The position numbers and the translations under genes are program-made. This document shows positions 1-8,382 of a stretch of DNA of 63,187 bases, piece by piece. Numbering within the stretch: the first letter of the stretch is position 1; each line of letters starts with the position of its first letter. The notes beneath the pieces are model-generated. The model did no database searches and was not told the origin of the DNA. It worked only from the letters and a program-made list of their open reading frames with translations. This DNA comes from Magnetococcales bacterium (lineage in GTDB: Bacteria > Pseudomonadota > Magnetococcia > Magnetococcales > Magnetaquicoccaceae), in the NCBI GenBank assembly GCA_015231375.1, contig JADGBT010000010.1, forward strand, positions 1 through 63,187, given 5' to 3'.

Positions 1-203
1 CTCTGGCTGCTTCCGCTCCCAGGAAGGCGCAGCCATCTTCTGCCGCATTCGCAGTTTCCTCTCCACCTGCAGAAAAAATGGCGTTTCCGCAACCCAGGCA
101 CTCAAAGACCTATTCCTGGGAAAATGGTCGGATTTCATGCGATCCTGATCTCCAAGCTCTTCCTAGACTCATCCACACAGTGAAGGGGGTGCTGAATAGT
201 TAC
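1..203 (+). mobile_element. Right end of an IS66-like insertion sequence (partial)
   Basis: The window opens inside an insertion sequence. A transposase C-terminus ends at 148 and about 55 bases later the sequence reads GCTGAATAGTTAC (191-203). Read on the other strand this is GTAACTATTCAGC, which resembles IS66-family terminal inverted repeats. The exact end and any target duplication cannot be checked because the left end is outside the window. Confidence 0.5.
2..148 (+). CDS. Transposase C-terminal fragment, probably IS66 family
   Basis: The frame open from base 2 to the TGA at 146-148 gives the last 48 residues of a protein that starts before the window. It contains [19 protein letters not shown] followed by TQALKDLF. 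This resembles the C-terminal tail found after the DDE domain of IS66 TnpC-type transposases. No catalytic residues lie in this piece, so the family call rests on the tail and on the terminal-repeat-like sequence just downstream. It cannot be told from this window whether the element is intact. Confidence 0.6.
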   Translation, partial: SGCFRSQEGAAIFCRIRSFLSTCRKNGVSATQALKDLFLGKWSDFMRS

Positions 204-242
204 ATTTAAGGAATGAGCCAGATGTCGCGCGGGGGGAGGGAG

Positions 243-283
243 ACTCCCCCCTGGCCGGAAACGGTTTGCGGCCAGGGGGGAGT
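243..283 (-). terminator. GC-rich hairpin downstream of the NhaD-type gene
   Basis: Perfect 15-bp inverted repeat: arm ACTCCCCCCTGGCCG at 243-257 and its complement at 269-283, with an 11-nt loop. It lies 50 bases past the stop of the minus-strand ion transporter gene, the right place for a terminator. No U-tract follows, so it may instead be a Rho-assisted or mRNA-protecting hairpin. Confidence 0.5.
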
Positions 284-333
284 GGTGGCGTCGGTTGGCC
301 ATCAGGCGGACCGGATGGCTGTCGTGAGCCGGA

Positions 334-1656
334 TCAGGGTGTCGGGATGCCGCCTCCCATGGGGGTGGGATGCCAGCCCACCAAAGCGAGCATGACCAGG
401 AAGCCCACCACATAGCCTACGGCGACATGCCAGCCATTCTTGAGCCAGGCTCCCACCGATTTGGCTTCGGGGATGATGTTGGCGATGGCCACGCCCGCCG
501 AAGAGCCGAACCAGATCATGGAGCCGCCGAATCCGACCGAATAGGCGAGCATGGCCCAGTCATAGCCCCCCTGTTTGATCGCCAGGGCGGTGAGGGGGAT
601 GTTGTCGAAGATCGAGGAGATGAAGCCCAGGGTCAGGGAGGATTGCCAGGAGGCTGCGGGCAGTTTTTCCACCGGCATCAGCGAGGCGCAGGTGACCAGG
701 GCCAACAGGAACAAGGAGCCGCGCGCGGTTTCCGGGATCAATTTCCAGTTGGGGGCGCGCCACGGGGCGGTGATCAGCAGCGCCACCCACACGGCGACTC
801 CGATGAAGGGGAAGTGATCCGCCAGCGCGGTGAATTTCACGTTGACGGTGATATTGGTGACCACCGCCGAGACCAGAATGATGAAGACGATCGCCACCCT
901 GGCCTTGTCGATATGGAAATCATGGGAGCCGCCGGTCACCATGGCCGCGTGTTTGCCCTGCTGCATGGAGGCCGGAATGCCGAAGACCACCAGCGCGGCG
1001 ATCGCGGCCACATAGGCGGGCAGAACATCCAGCGGATTGACTCCGGCGATCCACATCATGGTGGTGGTGGTGTCTCCCACCACGCTGCCCGCGCCCCCGG
1101 CGTTGGAGGCGGCCACGATGGCGGCCACGTAGCCGATGTGGACTTGACGTTTGTAGATCGACATGGCCACCGTTCCGCCGATGATCGCGGCGGCGATGTT
1201 GTCCAGGAAGCCGGACATCACGAAGATCATCACCAACAGCACAAACGCCCCTTTCCAGCCCTGTGGCAGCAGTCCGGGAATTAGTTCCGGCATATGGCTG
1301 CGTTCAAACTGATCGGCCAGCAGGGCAAAGCCCACCAGCAGACAGAACAGATTGGTCAGGATTACCCATTCGTGGCCAAAATGAGCGGCCAGTCCGCTCA
1401 GTCCGGGGCCATGCTTGAAGCCGGTCACCAGGAAATTGTACAAAACGATGACCACTAGACCGCTCGCCGCCACGTGCAACACCCGGTTGTGGAACAGGGC
1501 CACGCCGGCCAAGGTCAGACCGAAGAGAATGAAATCAAGCGGAATTCCTGCCACGGTCGGTCCGTCCACCCGTGCCTGTGCCCAGGCGTTTGCCGGCAGC
1601 AGCGTCAGCGCGAGCCATCCGACGAGCAGCCCTTTGGAGGTGAGGAATCGAGTCAA
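334..1656 (-). CDS. NhaD/ArsB/CitM-superfamily ion transporter, probable Na+/H+ antiporter
   Basis: A 440-residue polytopic inner-membrane protein of the ion transporter superfamily. An N-terminal signal-like segment (residues 8-26) is followed by about eleven hydrophobic segments. Two family-typical re-entrant stretches are visible: SGFLDNIAAAIIGG with SNAGGAGSVVGDTTTTM in the first half, and FISSIFDNIPLTALAI with GFGGSMIWFGSSAGVA in the second. These duplicated DN-containing motifs are characteristic of NhaD-type antiporters, although related members carry dicarboxylates or arsenite. The start is TTG at 1656, chosen because AGGAGA stands 8 bases upstream; no in-frame ATG has a better site. 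The gene is monocistronic, with no partner that would fix the substrate. Confidence 0.75.
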   Translation of the reverse strand: MTRFLTSKGLLVGWLALTLLPANAWAQARVDGPTVAGIPLDFILFGLTLAGVALFHNRVLHVAASGLVVIVLYNFLVTGFKHGPGLSGLAAHFGHEWVILTNLFCLLVGFALLADQFERSHMPELIPGLLPQGWKGAFVLLVMIFVMSGFLDNIAAAIIGGTVAMSIYKRQVHIGYVAAIVAASNAGGAGSVVGDTTTTMMWIAGVNPLDVLPAYVAAIAALVVFGIPASMQQGKHAAMVTGGSHDFHIDKARVAIVFIILVSAVVTNITVNVKFTALADHFPFIGVAVWVALLITAPWRAPNWKLIPETARGSLFLLALVTCASLMPVEKLPAASWQSSLTLGFISSIFDNIPLTALAIKQGGYDWAMLAYSVGFGGSMIWFGSSAGVAIANIIPEAKSVGAWLKNGWHVAVGYVVGFLVMLALVGWHPTPMGGGIPTP

Positions 1657-2021
1657 AATGGTTTCTCCTTTTTTTCGGTGCGGGTGGAAGTTCTGTGAAG
1701 CCTATGATGGTGAATGCAATGGTGAATGCAGACGAGGTTTGCCGTCGTTGGCATTTATGTGAATGATATCATCTTGCTCTTTTGGATTCCAGCGATTAAT
1801 TGATTGTTTTCTATTCAGTTTTTCATCGATATAATTCAGTCTGGATTCAGGTTCCATGGCGCCGTCAGGCCTGTTCCGTGTTGCCTGCGGGCAAGTATGC
1901 GCAACAATCGGTTTTGGGGCATGGTATTCCGCATGATTCTGTGTTACTGAAGATCCACGAGGTGCCGCAAGGGTTTGGGATCGCTTGAGGTTTGTGTGGG
2001 TGACGAGGGGAGAGACGCATC
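1657..2021. other. Intergenic region between divergent genes
   Basis: This 365-base gap must hold the promoters for the leftward transporter gene and the rightward DAC-like gene. A perfect 12-bp tandem repeat ATGGTGAATGCA occurs at 1707-1718 and 1719-1730, about 55 bases upstream of the transporter start, and could be a regulator site. The region 1750-1850 is AT-rich. No convincing small gene was seen. Confidence 0.5.
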
Positions 2022-3251
2022 GTGTTTGATCCGGTGATAATCGAGGAGATCATCGCACTTTGGAAGCCGGGAGCACCGGTTGCCGATGATCCGATTCTGT
2101 TTCAGAAAGTCAGAACCATCATGGAAATGGTTTTTCTGGCTGGACTCAAGCGCGACGAGGATCGTCCTGTGCGGGTCGGGGTCTCCTTGACCGATCCGGC
2201 CTTGCTGCCGGACAAGGGGCGCTCCGGGGAGAGCATCGTCATGCGCATGTCCCCCAAGCCGCTGCTCACCGTGGATACCCTGGTCAAGCTGGCTCCGGCC
2301 TTTGATCCAGACACCACTTTGCTGGCGGTGTGGAGTACCGAGGAGGATCCGGCGGAGTTGGAGATCTGGAGCGCCATTTTCACCACCCACCGGGGTCGCA
2401 ACCGTTTCGATCCTCTGCCTTTGGAACAACCGGCTCCCAACTCGCTGGCCATCATCTCGAAGAGAACCGGTTCGTTGTCGATTTACCAGGGGGATGAACT
2501 GATCGCCCGGTTCAAGTCGGGACGGTTCTTGGAACCGGTTCACACCCATTTCACCTCCGGGTTGATGGGGTGGCGTTTTCTGGAAGTGGTCAAGCGTCAT
2601 CCGGAATTCCAGAAACTGGGGATGAAGTATTGGCACACCTATCGGGATTTCATCGATTATCTGCTCATGGAGACCGACCGGCGCGGGCATGGCGGGATTA
2701 TTGTCTGGCTGCCCACCGATACCATCGATCCTCATGCCTCGTCGGGGATCATCACCAAGCACAATCTGCTGGAAAGCCCGGATGGCGTCTCCCTGCTGGC
2801 CGACTTGTGCGAGGTGGAACAGAAACAGGAACGGTTCCGGCAGGAGTTGGAGGAGTCCTCCTCTTTGGCCACCATCTGCATCATCGGAGAGACCGTGCTG
2901 GAGTGCAAACGCAAGGTGATTGAACACGCCGAGCTTTTGGCCCAGATGACTTGCGTGGATGGGGCGTTGATCCTGTCGGACCGGCTGCGTCCGCTGTCGT
3001 TCGGGGCGTTTCTCTCCGCTCCCATCTGGCAGGAGCGGATCATCTACTGGAAAAACAACAAGGCGCGCCAATTGCCCCGCGAGGAACTGTTCTCCCGTTA
3101 CGGCACCCGCCACAATGCCACGGTCAATTTCGTCGGACACTGTTCCGGTTCGGCGGCTTTCGTGATCTCCCAGGATGGCCCGATCAGTGGGTTGACCAAA
3201 AAGGATGATCAGGTGATCCACTGGTGGCCGGATTGTCTGGGCAAGTACTGA
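2022..3251 (+). CDS. Protein with a C-terminal diadenylate-cyclase-like (DisA_N/DACN-type) domain
   Basis: A 409-residue soluble protein with no signal peptide or membrane segment. The last third resembles the DisA_N nucleotide-cyclase fold: VDGALILSD at 313-321 corresponds to the DGA motif, and GTRHN at 361-365, followed by GSAAFVISQDG, corresponds to the GTRHR motif. The second arginine is replaced by asparagine, so cyclase activity is doubtful. This fits the divergent DAC-like sensor domains (DACNV and relatives) predicted to bind nucleotides in signalling or conflict systems. The N-terminal two-thirds is not recognised. It starts at GTG 2022 with GGGGAG upstream and ends just before a strong terminator, so it is probably a single-gene unit. 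Confidence 0.55.
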   Translation: MFDPVIIEEIIALWKPGAPVADDPILFQKVRTIMEMVFLAGLKRDEDRPVRVGVSLTDPALLPDKGRSGESIVMRMSPKPLLTVDTLVKLAPAFDPDTTLLAVWSTEEDPAELEIWSAIFTTHRGRNRFDPLPLEQPAPNSLAIISKRTGSLSIYQGDELIARFKSGRFLEPVHTHFTSGLMGWRFLEVVKRHPEFQKLGMKYWHTYRDFIDYLLMETDRRGHGGIIVWLPTDTIDPHASSGIITKHNLLESPDGVSLLADLCEVEQKQERFRQELEESSSLATICIIGETVLECKRKVIEHAELLAQMTCVDGALILSDRLRPLSFGAFLSAPIWQERIIYWKNNKARQLPREELFSRYGTRHNATVNFVGHCSGSAAFVISQDGPISGLTKKDDQVIHWWPDCLGKY

Positions 3252-3257
3252 GAAGTA

Positions 3258-3307
3258 ATGAATCGTAAACCGGAAAACGTTTCCGGTTTACGATTCATCC
3301 TTTTTTT
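3258..3307 (+). terminator. Strong Rho-independent terminator
   Basis: A perfect 19-bp stem (3258-3276 with 3280-3298) and a 3-nt loop are followed by a T-run at 3301-3307. It sits 6 bases after the stop of the DAC-like gene and insulates it from the riboswitch downstream. Confidence 0.92.
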
Positions 3308-3377
3308 CCTCCATCCATCCCGCCGATTATTTTCCTTGACCTGGTTTACAATCCCTCACTATCTTGCTTTCCAAGCC

Positions 3378-3610
3378 TCAAGGTTCCCCCCTTGACCGGG
3401 GGGTGAAACGGGAAGACCGGTAACCATCCATTGCCAAGGCGATGGATCAATCCGGCGCTGCCCCCGCAACGGTGATCGAGTCAAAGCAAAAAAGTTCTTG
3501 GCCACTGCCCCATGGGGTGGGAAGGTGTTTTTTGCGGATTTTGGAAAAGTAAGTTCTTTTTCCGAGTCGCTCGTCAGCCCGGAGACCGGCCTTGTGGTCA
3601 CAAACAAGTC
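3378..3610 (+). promoter_or_regulatory. Cobalamin (adenosylcobalamin) riboswitch
   Basis: The leader of the BtuB-type gene contains the hallmark blocks of the B12 riboswitch in order. AGGTTCCCCCC begins at 3380, GGTGAAACGGGAAGACCGGT covers about 3402-3421, the conserved core GCTGCCCCCGCAACGG covers 3457-3472, and the B12-box-like CAGCCCGGAGACCGGCC covers 3575-3591. Binding of adenosylcobalamin to this class normally represses the downstream gene. The ribosome site and start codon of the receptor lie about 155 bases after the last conserved block. Confidence 0.93.
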
Positions 3611-3764
3611 GCGTCGCGCGGGGCGGCGGCTTGGAGACCGTTGTGCCCAGCGTGGACGGTTTTCCCGGCTCGATCCGTTTGGTATTCTCCATCCTTCGCG
3701 TGGACGCCTTCAGTGGTTTCTTTGGGTGCGGGAGAGCACCCGAGGATCAAACGCGAGGCCAGCC

Positions 3765-5747
3765 ATGAACCGTCTGACTTACCTGACCCTGTTGTCCCTG
3801 CTTTACCCCCCGTCCGTTGTCTGTGCCGCTGAAAGCCCCCCCGATCCGTCCGCCACCGTGGAGGAGATGGTGGTGACCGCCACCCGTTTTCCCACCAAAC
3901 GCACCACCATTCCGGCTCATGTGACCACGTTGACCCAGGAGGAGATTCGGGCGAGTTCGGCCACCTCCATTCCGGAATTGTTGCGTGGCCAGGCCGGGAT
4001 CCATGTCATGGACATGACCGGCAACGGTCGCAATTTCATCGTGGATTTAAGGGGTTTCGGAGAGAGCGCGGCAACCAACGTGCTGGTTTTGGTGGATGGC
4101 AGGCGATTGAATCAGGCCGATCTGGGCGGGGTGGACTGGGCGCGGATTCCTGTGGAACAGGTGGAACGTGTCGAGATCATCCGGGGAGGATCCGGAGGGG
4201 TGCTGTATGGGGATAATGCATCGGGGGGGGTGATCAACATCCTGACCCGCTCGGGACAACAAGAGGCCACCGAGATCAAACTTCAGGCCGGAAGCCATGG
4301 TCGGGCCAAGAGTCATCTGACCCTTGAAGGCCATCAGCATCATTTGTCTTATTCTTTGAGCACCGGATATCGCACCGAGGATGGTTATCGGGACAATGGG
4401 GATATCCAGGCCAGGGAGATGGGCGCGAAATTCAGGTTTCAGCCAAACAATACCTTCGGAATCGATGTGCGGGCCGGTTATCAGAACGACGACACCGGCA
4501 TGCCTTCGGCCTTGAAAGAGAGCGATTTTTCCAAAGGCGTGTCCAGAAGAGCCACCCTGACGCCGGATGACTTCTCCAAGGTGACCGACACCTTTGTGCA
4601 CATCATTCCGGAAATCGTTTTCCGGGGGGAGGACCGTTTCCTGGTGGATCTCTCCTGGCGTGATCGTGAGGTCACCAACTTTTCCAATTTTACCGGGGGG
4701 CAGTTTACCGGGCAGAACGATACCCGGGTCTGGGGTGTTTCTCCTCGCGCCCAGTTGCACGCCGCCTCCGGTCTGTTTTCGGACCGCCTGACCGTGGGAG
4801 GGGATTATCTGTCCGATCACGAGTCGGTCCGCAACGACTCTTTGTTCTTTGGAGCCCGAACCCTTGGGGACTTCTCCTTGCGCAAGAGAACGCTCGGAGG
4901 ATATGCGCATAATGAGATTCAGTTCGACAAGCGTTGGAGTGTGACGCAAGGGGTGCGGGTCGATCGCGCCCGGTTCGATTTTTTTCCGAGTACCCCGGAG
5001 CAGGTCAACATGGATCAGCAGGCGTATTCGTTCGGGATGCGTTATGATCTCAATGACCAGAACCATTTCTACCTGCATGGATCCAGGAGTTACCGCTATC
5101 CGTTGCTCGATGAGCAGTACAGTTTTTTCACCAATACGGTCAATACCGCACTGAAACCGCAGCGCTCTTTAGAGTGGCAGATCGGTTGGCATCGTGATTT
5201 TTCGCCCACCTGGAGCGGTGAACTCTCCGGGTTTACCGTGCTGACCCGTGATGAACTCTATTTTGATATCCTGACTTACAATAATGCAAATCTGGATGGC
5301 TCCGTGCGTCGTAACGGGGTGGAGTTGGAGATGGAGAAACGTTACGAACACTGGTCGCTCTCCGGCAACCTCACCTGGACCGATGCCGAGATTCGTTCCG
5401 GAATCTACAGCGGCCAGGATTTTCCCGGCGTGCCCGCTTTCCAGAGTGGCGCCAAGGTCAAATATCTGCCCACGGATCGATTCACCTGGGAGTGGAGCGG
5501 TCGGTATGTGGGATCCAGACCCTTCATCAGTGACTTTGCCCATGCGTTCGGGGAGCAGTCCGGTTATCTGGTATTGGATACCGGTTTACGTTATAAATGG
5601 ACAAACATCACCGGATGGCTCGATGTCGCCAATCTGACCGGTCGGGAATATGCCGAATACGGGGTGCTGGGAGGCTTTCCAGCGGAGCGCGCCTGGTTCC
5701 CGACACCGCAACGCCGGTTCATGATTGGGGCGACCGCCCGGTTCTAG
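3765..5747 (+). CDS. btuB: TonB-dependent outer-membrane receptor, BtuB-type cobalamin transporter
   Basis: A 660-residue TonB-dependent receptor. The signal peptide covers about residues 1-22, a TonB-box-like EEMVVTATR lies at 33-41, and the plug covers roughly 45-165 with the typical LLRGQAGIHV, VLVLVDGRRLN, ERVEIIRGGSGGVLYG and SGGVINILT motifs. The beta-barrel follows and ends in a C-terminal phenylalanine. The cobalamin riboswitch upstream and the BtuF and cobUTS genes nearby indicate B12 or cobinamide as substrate. The frame is open from 3498, but the ATG at 3765 is chosen because only it puts a signal peptide at the N-terminus; the upstream part overlaps the riboswitch. The 3' end overlaps the convergent btuF by 4 bases. 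Confidence 0.9.
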   Translation: MNRLTYLTLLSLLYPPSVVCAAESPPDPSATVEEMVVTATRFPTKRTTIPAHVTTLTQEEIRASSATSIPELLRGQAGIHVMDMTGNGRNFIVDLRGFGESAATNVLVLVDGRRLNQADLGGVDWARIPVEQVERVEIIRGGSGGVLYGDNASGGVINILTRSGQQEATEIKLQAGSHGRAKSHLTLEGHQHHLSYSLSTGYRTEDGYRDNGDIQAREMGAKFRFQPNNTFGIDVRAGYQNDDTGMPSALKESDFSKGVSRRATLTPDDFSKVTDTFVHIIPEIVFRGEDRFLVDLSWRDREVTNFSNFTGGQFTGQNDTRVWGVSPRAQLHAASGLFSDRLTVGGDYLSDHESVRNDSLFFGARTLGDFSLRKRTLGGYAHNEIQFDKRWSVTQGVRVDRARFDFFPSTPEQVNMDQQAYSFGMRYDLNDQNHFYLHGSRSYRYPLLDEQYSFFTNTVNTALKPQRSLEWQIGWHRDFSPTWSGELSGFTVLTRDELYFDILTYNNANLDGSVRRNGVELEMEKRYEHWSLSGNLTWTDAEIRSGIYSGQDFPGVPAFQSGAKVKYLPTDRFTWEWSGRYVGSRPFISDFAHAFGEQSGYLVLDTGLRYKWTNITGWLDVANLTGREYAEYGVLGGFPAERAWFPTPQRRFMIGATARF

Positions 5748-6667
5748 TGGGCGTCTGGACGGCGCTGGCGGGCGGTCTCCAGCAGGGGACACAACCGTTC
5801 GGCGCCGTCGAGAATCCGGGGCGTGTGGCGCTGGAGCAGATCCGGAGGAATGAAAAACAGATTCTCCCGTGTTGCGGCGGTCAGGGGGCGCCACTCCCGC
5901 CAGTGGTCCAGCCACTCCGGACGTTGCGCGTCCATGCCGCTGGCCACGATCGCTTCCGGATCGGCGGCCAGCACCGCCTCCAGATCGATCACCGGAGCCA
6001 GGGTGTTCAGATGGGCGAAGACGTTCTCTCCGCCGCACAAGGCCATCACGTCGCTGATCAGATGGGCGCCGTTGATGGTCATCAGGGGCTGGTGCCACAC
6101 CTGATAAAACATCCTCACCCGGGGCGCCTCCCGATAGCGGAGGCGCAACGCCGCCAGACGGGCGCGAAAGGCGCGCGCTTCGCTTTCGGCCTGTCGGGCG
6201 TGACCGGTCAGAAGGCCGAGACGTTCGAGATCCAGCGGGATTTCATCCAGACGCAAGGGATCGGCCCGGAATACGGTCAAGCCGAACCGCTCCAGCCGTT
6301 CCAGAGAGGCCGCAGGGTTGCCGCTGCTCCAACCCAGCACCAGATCCGGACGCAAGGCGATGACCGTTTCCGGATCGAAACGGTCGTAGCCGCCGATGCG
6401 CGCGATCTGTCGGGCCGGGGGGGGGAAGTCGCTGTGGTCTGCGGCTCCGATCAGTTGCGCTCCGGCCCCCACGGCAAACATCAGTTCGGTGAGATTGGGA
6501 GCCAGGGAGACCACCCGTTGGGCCGGATGGGGCAGTTGGATCACCCGACCGGAGGCGTCCGAGGCGGAAACCACCGGTTGCGACCCGGCTGGCAGGCTCT
6601 GAGGCAGACCGATGGCGACCCAGAGCGTGAGGATCAGTCGGCAGGTGCGGTATGGTTTGATTCGCAT
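5744..6667 (-). CDS. btuF: Periplasmic cobalamin-binding protein, BtuF type
   Basis: A 307-residue class III periplasmic binding protein. A signal peptide (MRIKPYRTC, then a hydrophobic stretch to about residue 25) leads into QRVVSLAPNLTELMFAVGAG, the standard opening of BtuF and related helical-backbone binding proteins. GGYDRFDPETVIALRPDLVLG and the C-terminal PPDLLQRHTPRILDG also fit. The ATG at 6667 is preferred because it creates a signal peptide. A GTG at 6754 with a good GGAG site would add 29 charged residues and is the alternative. No BtuCD permease or ATPase is in the window, so the partner must be elsewhere. The gene converges on btuB and diverges from cobU. Confidence 0.82.
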   Translation of the reverse strand: MRIKPYRTCRLILTLWVAIGLPQSLPAGSQPVVSASDASGRVIQLPHPAQRVVSLAPNLTELMFAVGAGAQLIGAADHSDFPPPARQIARIGGYDRFDPETVIALRPDLVLGWSSGNPAASLERLERFGLTVFRADPLRLDEIPLDLERLGLLTGHARQAESEARAFRARLAALRLRYREAPRVRMFYQVWHQPLMTINGAHLISDVMALCGGENVFAHLNTLAPVIDLEAVLAADPEAIVASGMDAQRPEWLDHWREWRPLTAATRENLFFIPPDLLQRHTPRILDGAERLCPLLETARQRRPDAH

Positions 6668-6795
6668 GGGAGAAGGGATTATGATTTTCTCGTCCTTCGT
6701 TTGATCAGGGGGTGCCGGTTCTTTCGGATCGGTTTTTTCGGATCGGTTTTTCACCCTACTCCACTGCCGCCCTGGCGCGCAAAAGGAAAACGCGA

Positions 6796-7326
6796 TTGTC
6801 GGTTCATTTGATTCTGGGAGGGGCCCGTTCCGGCAAGAGCGCTTTGGGCGCCCGCTTGGCTGTCCAGAGCGGTCTGCCGGTGGTGTTCATCGCCACCGCC
6901 ACCGCCGGTGACCCGGAGATGACCGAACGCATCGCCCGGCATCGCCTTTCCCGCCCTGCCGCATGGCAGGTGGTGGAAGAGCCGGTCGCCTTGGCGGCCG
7001 CTTTGGCCGGGCATGCCGCGCAGGGACGTTTTGTGGTGGTGGATTGCCTGACTTTGTGGTTGGCCAATGTGCTGTGCGTTCCCGGCGACGACGGCAGCGT
7101 GTGGCAGCGGGAACGCCGGGCCTTGGTGGAGCAGTTGCCCCGTCTGTCCGGTTCCGTGGTGCTGGTGAGCAACGAAACCGGACTCGGTGTGGTCCCCATG
7201 GGGGCCATGACCCGTCGATTCATCGATGAAAGCGGCTGGCTGCATCAGGAGTTGGCCGCTTTGTGCGATCGGGTGACCCTGATGGTCGCCGGTCTCCCCT
7301 TGACCCTCAAAGGATCTGCCCCATGA
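6796..7326 (+). CDS. cobU: Adenosylcobinamide kinase / adenosylcobinamide-phosphate guanylyltransferase
   Basis: A 176-residue bifunctional enzyme that phosphorylates adenosylcobinamide and then attaches GMP, preparing the nucleotide loop of B12. The P-loop GGARSGKS is at residues 8-15. ATATAGDPEMTERIARHR and VVDCLTLWLAN are family motifs, and SNETGLGVVPMG lies near the C-terminus. Length matches the family (about 180). The start is taken as TTG 6796, which has AAGGA upstream and places the P-loop at the usual distance; a GTG at 6712 would add an unlikely 28-residue extension. Its stop overlaps the cobT start by 4 bases (ATGA), implying translational coupling. Confidence 0.9.
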   Translation: MSVHLILGGARSGKSALGARLAVQSGLPVVFIATATAGDPEMTERIARHRLSRPAAWQVVEEPVALAAALAGHAAQGRFVVVDCLTLWLANVLCVPGDDGSVWQRERRALVEQLPRLSGSVVLVSNETGLGVVPMGAMTRRFIDESGWLHQELAALCDRVTLMVAGLPLTLKGSAP

Positions 7327-8372
7327 CCCCATCCTGGTTGTCCGAGTCCATTCCCGCTCCTTCCGCCGCCCGTATGCAGGCGGCACGGGTCCGCCAGAAC
7401 CTGTTGATCAAGCCCCAGGGCTCCCTGGGACGCCTGGAAGAGTTGGCCATTCGTCTCGCCGGTTTGCAGGATCGGGAATATCCGGCGGTGGAACGGGTGC
7501 GCATCGCGGTGTTTGCCGGGGATCATGGAGTGGTCGCGGCCGGGGTGTCCCGTTATCCCCAGTCGGTGACCGTGGAGATGATCCGCAGCTTTTCTGGCGG
7601 CAGGGCGGCGATTTGTGGATTGTCCCGCGCCATCGACGCCCATCTGGAGGTGGTGGATGTGGGCGCGGCCAGCGATCCCGGTCCCTTGCCCGGGGTGATC
7701 TCCCACCGCGCCGGAGCGGGCACGCACGATTTCCGGGTGCAGCCGGCCATGAACGGCGAAGCGCTGCGCATCGCCTTGCGTGCCGGAGCCGAGGCCTCCT
7801 GGCGGGCTGCCGAAGCCGGATGCGAACTGTTCATCGGTGGTGAGATGGGCATCGGCAACACCACGTCGGCGGCGGCTGTGGCGTGCGCGTTGACCCGCAA
7901 GGCGCCGGTGTTGTTGGCCGGTCCTGGCGCGGGTCTGGACGCCCAGGGGGTGGCCCGCAAGGTGGAGGTGATCGAGCAGGCTTTGGAACTGCATCAGCCG
8001 CTGCTGAAAACCCCGCTGGGTATTTTGAGTGTGTTGGGGGGATTCGAGATCGTCGCCTTGGCGGGCGCGTTCATCGCGGCGGCGCAGTGTCGCATGCCGG
8101 TGTTCGTGGATGGTTTCATCGCCTCCGTGGCGGCGTTGGCGGCCATCCGGTTGCGGGCCGATCTGGCTTCATGGCTGCTGTTTGCCCACGAGTCCGCCGA
8201 GCCGGGTCATCGGGTGGTGCTGGATGCCATGAAGGCCGCCCCTTTGCTGAATCTGGGCATGCGCCTCGGGGAGGCCAGCGGCGCGGCGGTGGCGGTACCG
8301 TTGTTGCGCATGGCCTGCCTGCTGCACCGGGAGATGGCCACCTTCGACGAGGCCGGAATCGCCGCAGGGTGA
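7323..8372 (+). CDS. cobT: Nicotinate-nucleotide:dimethylbenzimidazole phosphoribosyltransferase
   Basis: This 349-residue enzyme makes alpha-ribazole phosphate from a lower-ligand base and nicotinate mononucleotide. Family motifs include QGSLGRLEELAIRLAGLQ near the start, VFAGDHGVVAAGVSRYPQSVT, and GGEMGIGNTTSAAAVACAL. The C-terminal LGMRLGEASGAAVAVPLL carries the catalytic glutamate. Length is normal (about 350). It lies between cobU (4-base overlap) and cobS (10-base gap), the usual operon for nucleotide-loop assembly. No bluB for base synthesis is in the window. Confidence 0.95.
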   Translation: MTPSWLSESIPAPSAARMQAARVRQNLLIKPQGSLGRLEELAIRLAGLQDREYPAVERVRIAVFAGDHGVVAAGVSRYPQSVTVEMIRSFSGGRAAICGLSRAIDAHLEVVDVGAASDPGPLPGVISHRAGAGTHDFRVQPAMNGEALRIALRAGAEASWRAAEAGCELFIGGEMGIGNTTSAAAVACALTRKAPVLLAGPGAGLDAQGVARKVEVIEQALELHQPLLKTPLGILSVLGGFEIVALAGAFIAAAQCRMPVFVDGFIASVAALAAIRLRADLASWLLFAHESAEPGHRVVLDAMKAAPLLNLGMRLGEASGAAVAVPLLRMACLLHREMATFDEAGIAAG

Positions 8373-8382
8373 TCCGCTTGCC

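Noticed and set aside
3498-3764. Upstream extension of the BtuB-type gene
   Set aside because: The extension overlaps the conserved core of the cobalamin riboswitch and would hide the signal peptide.
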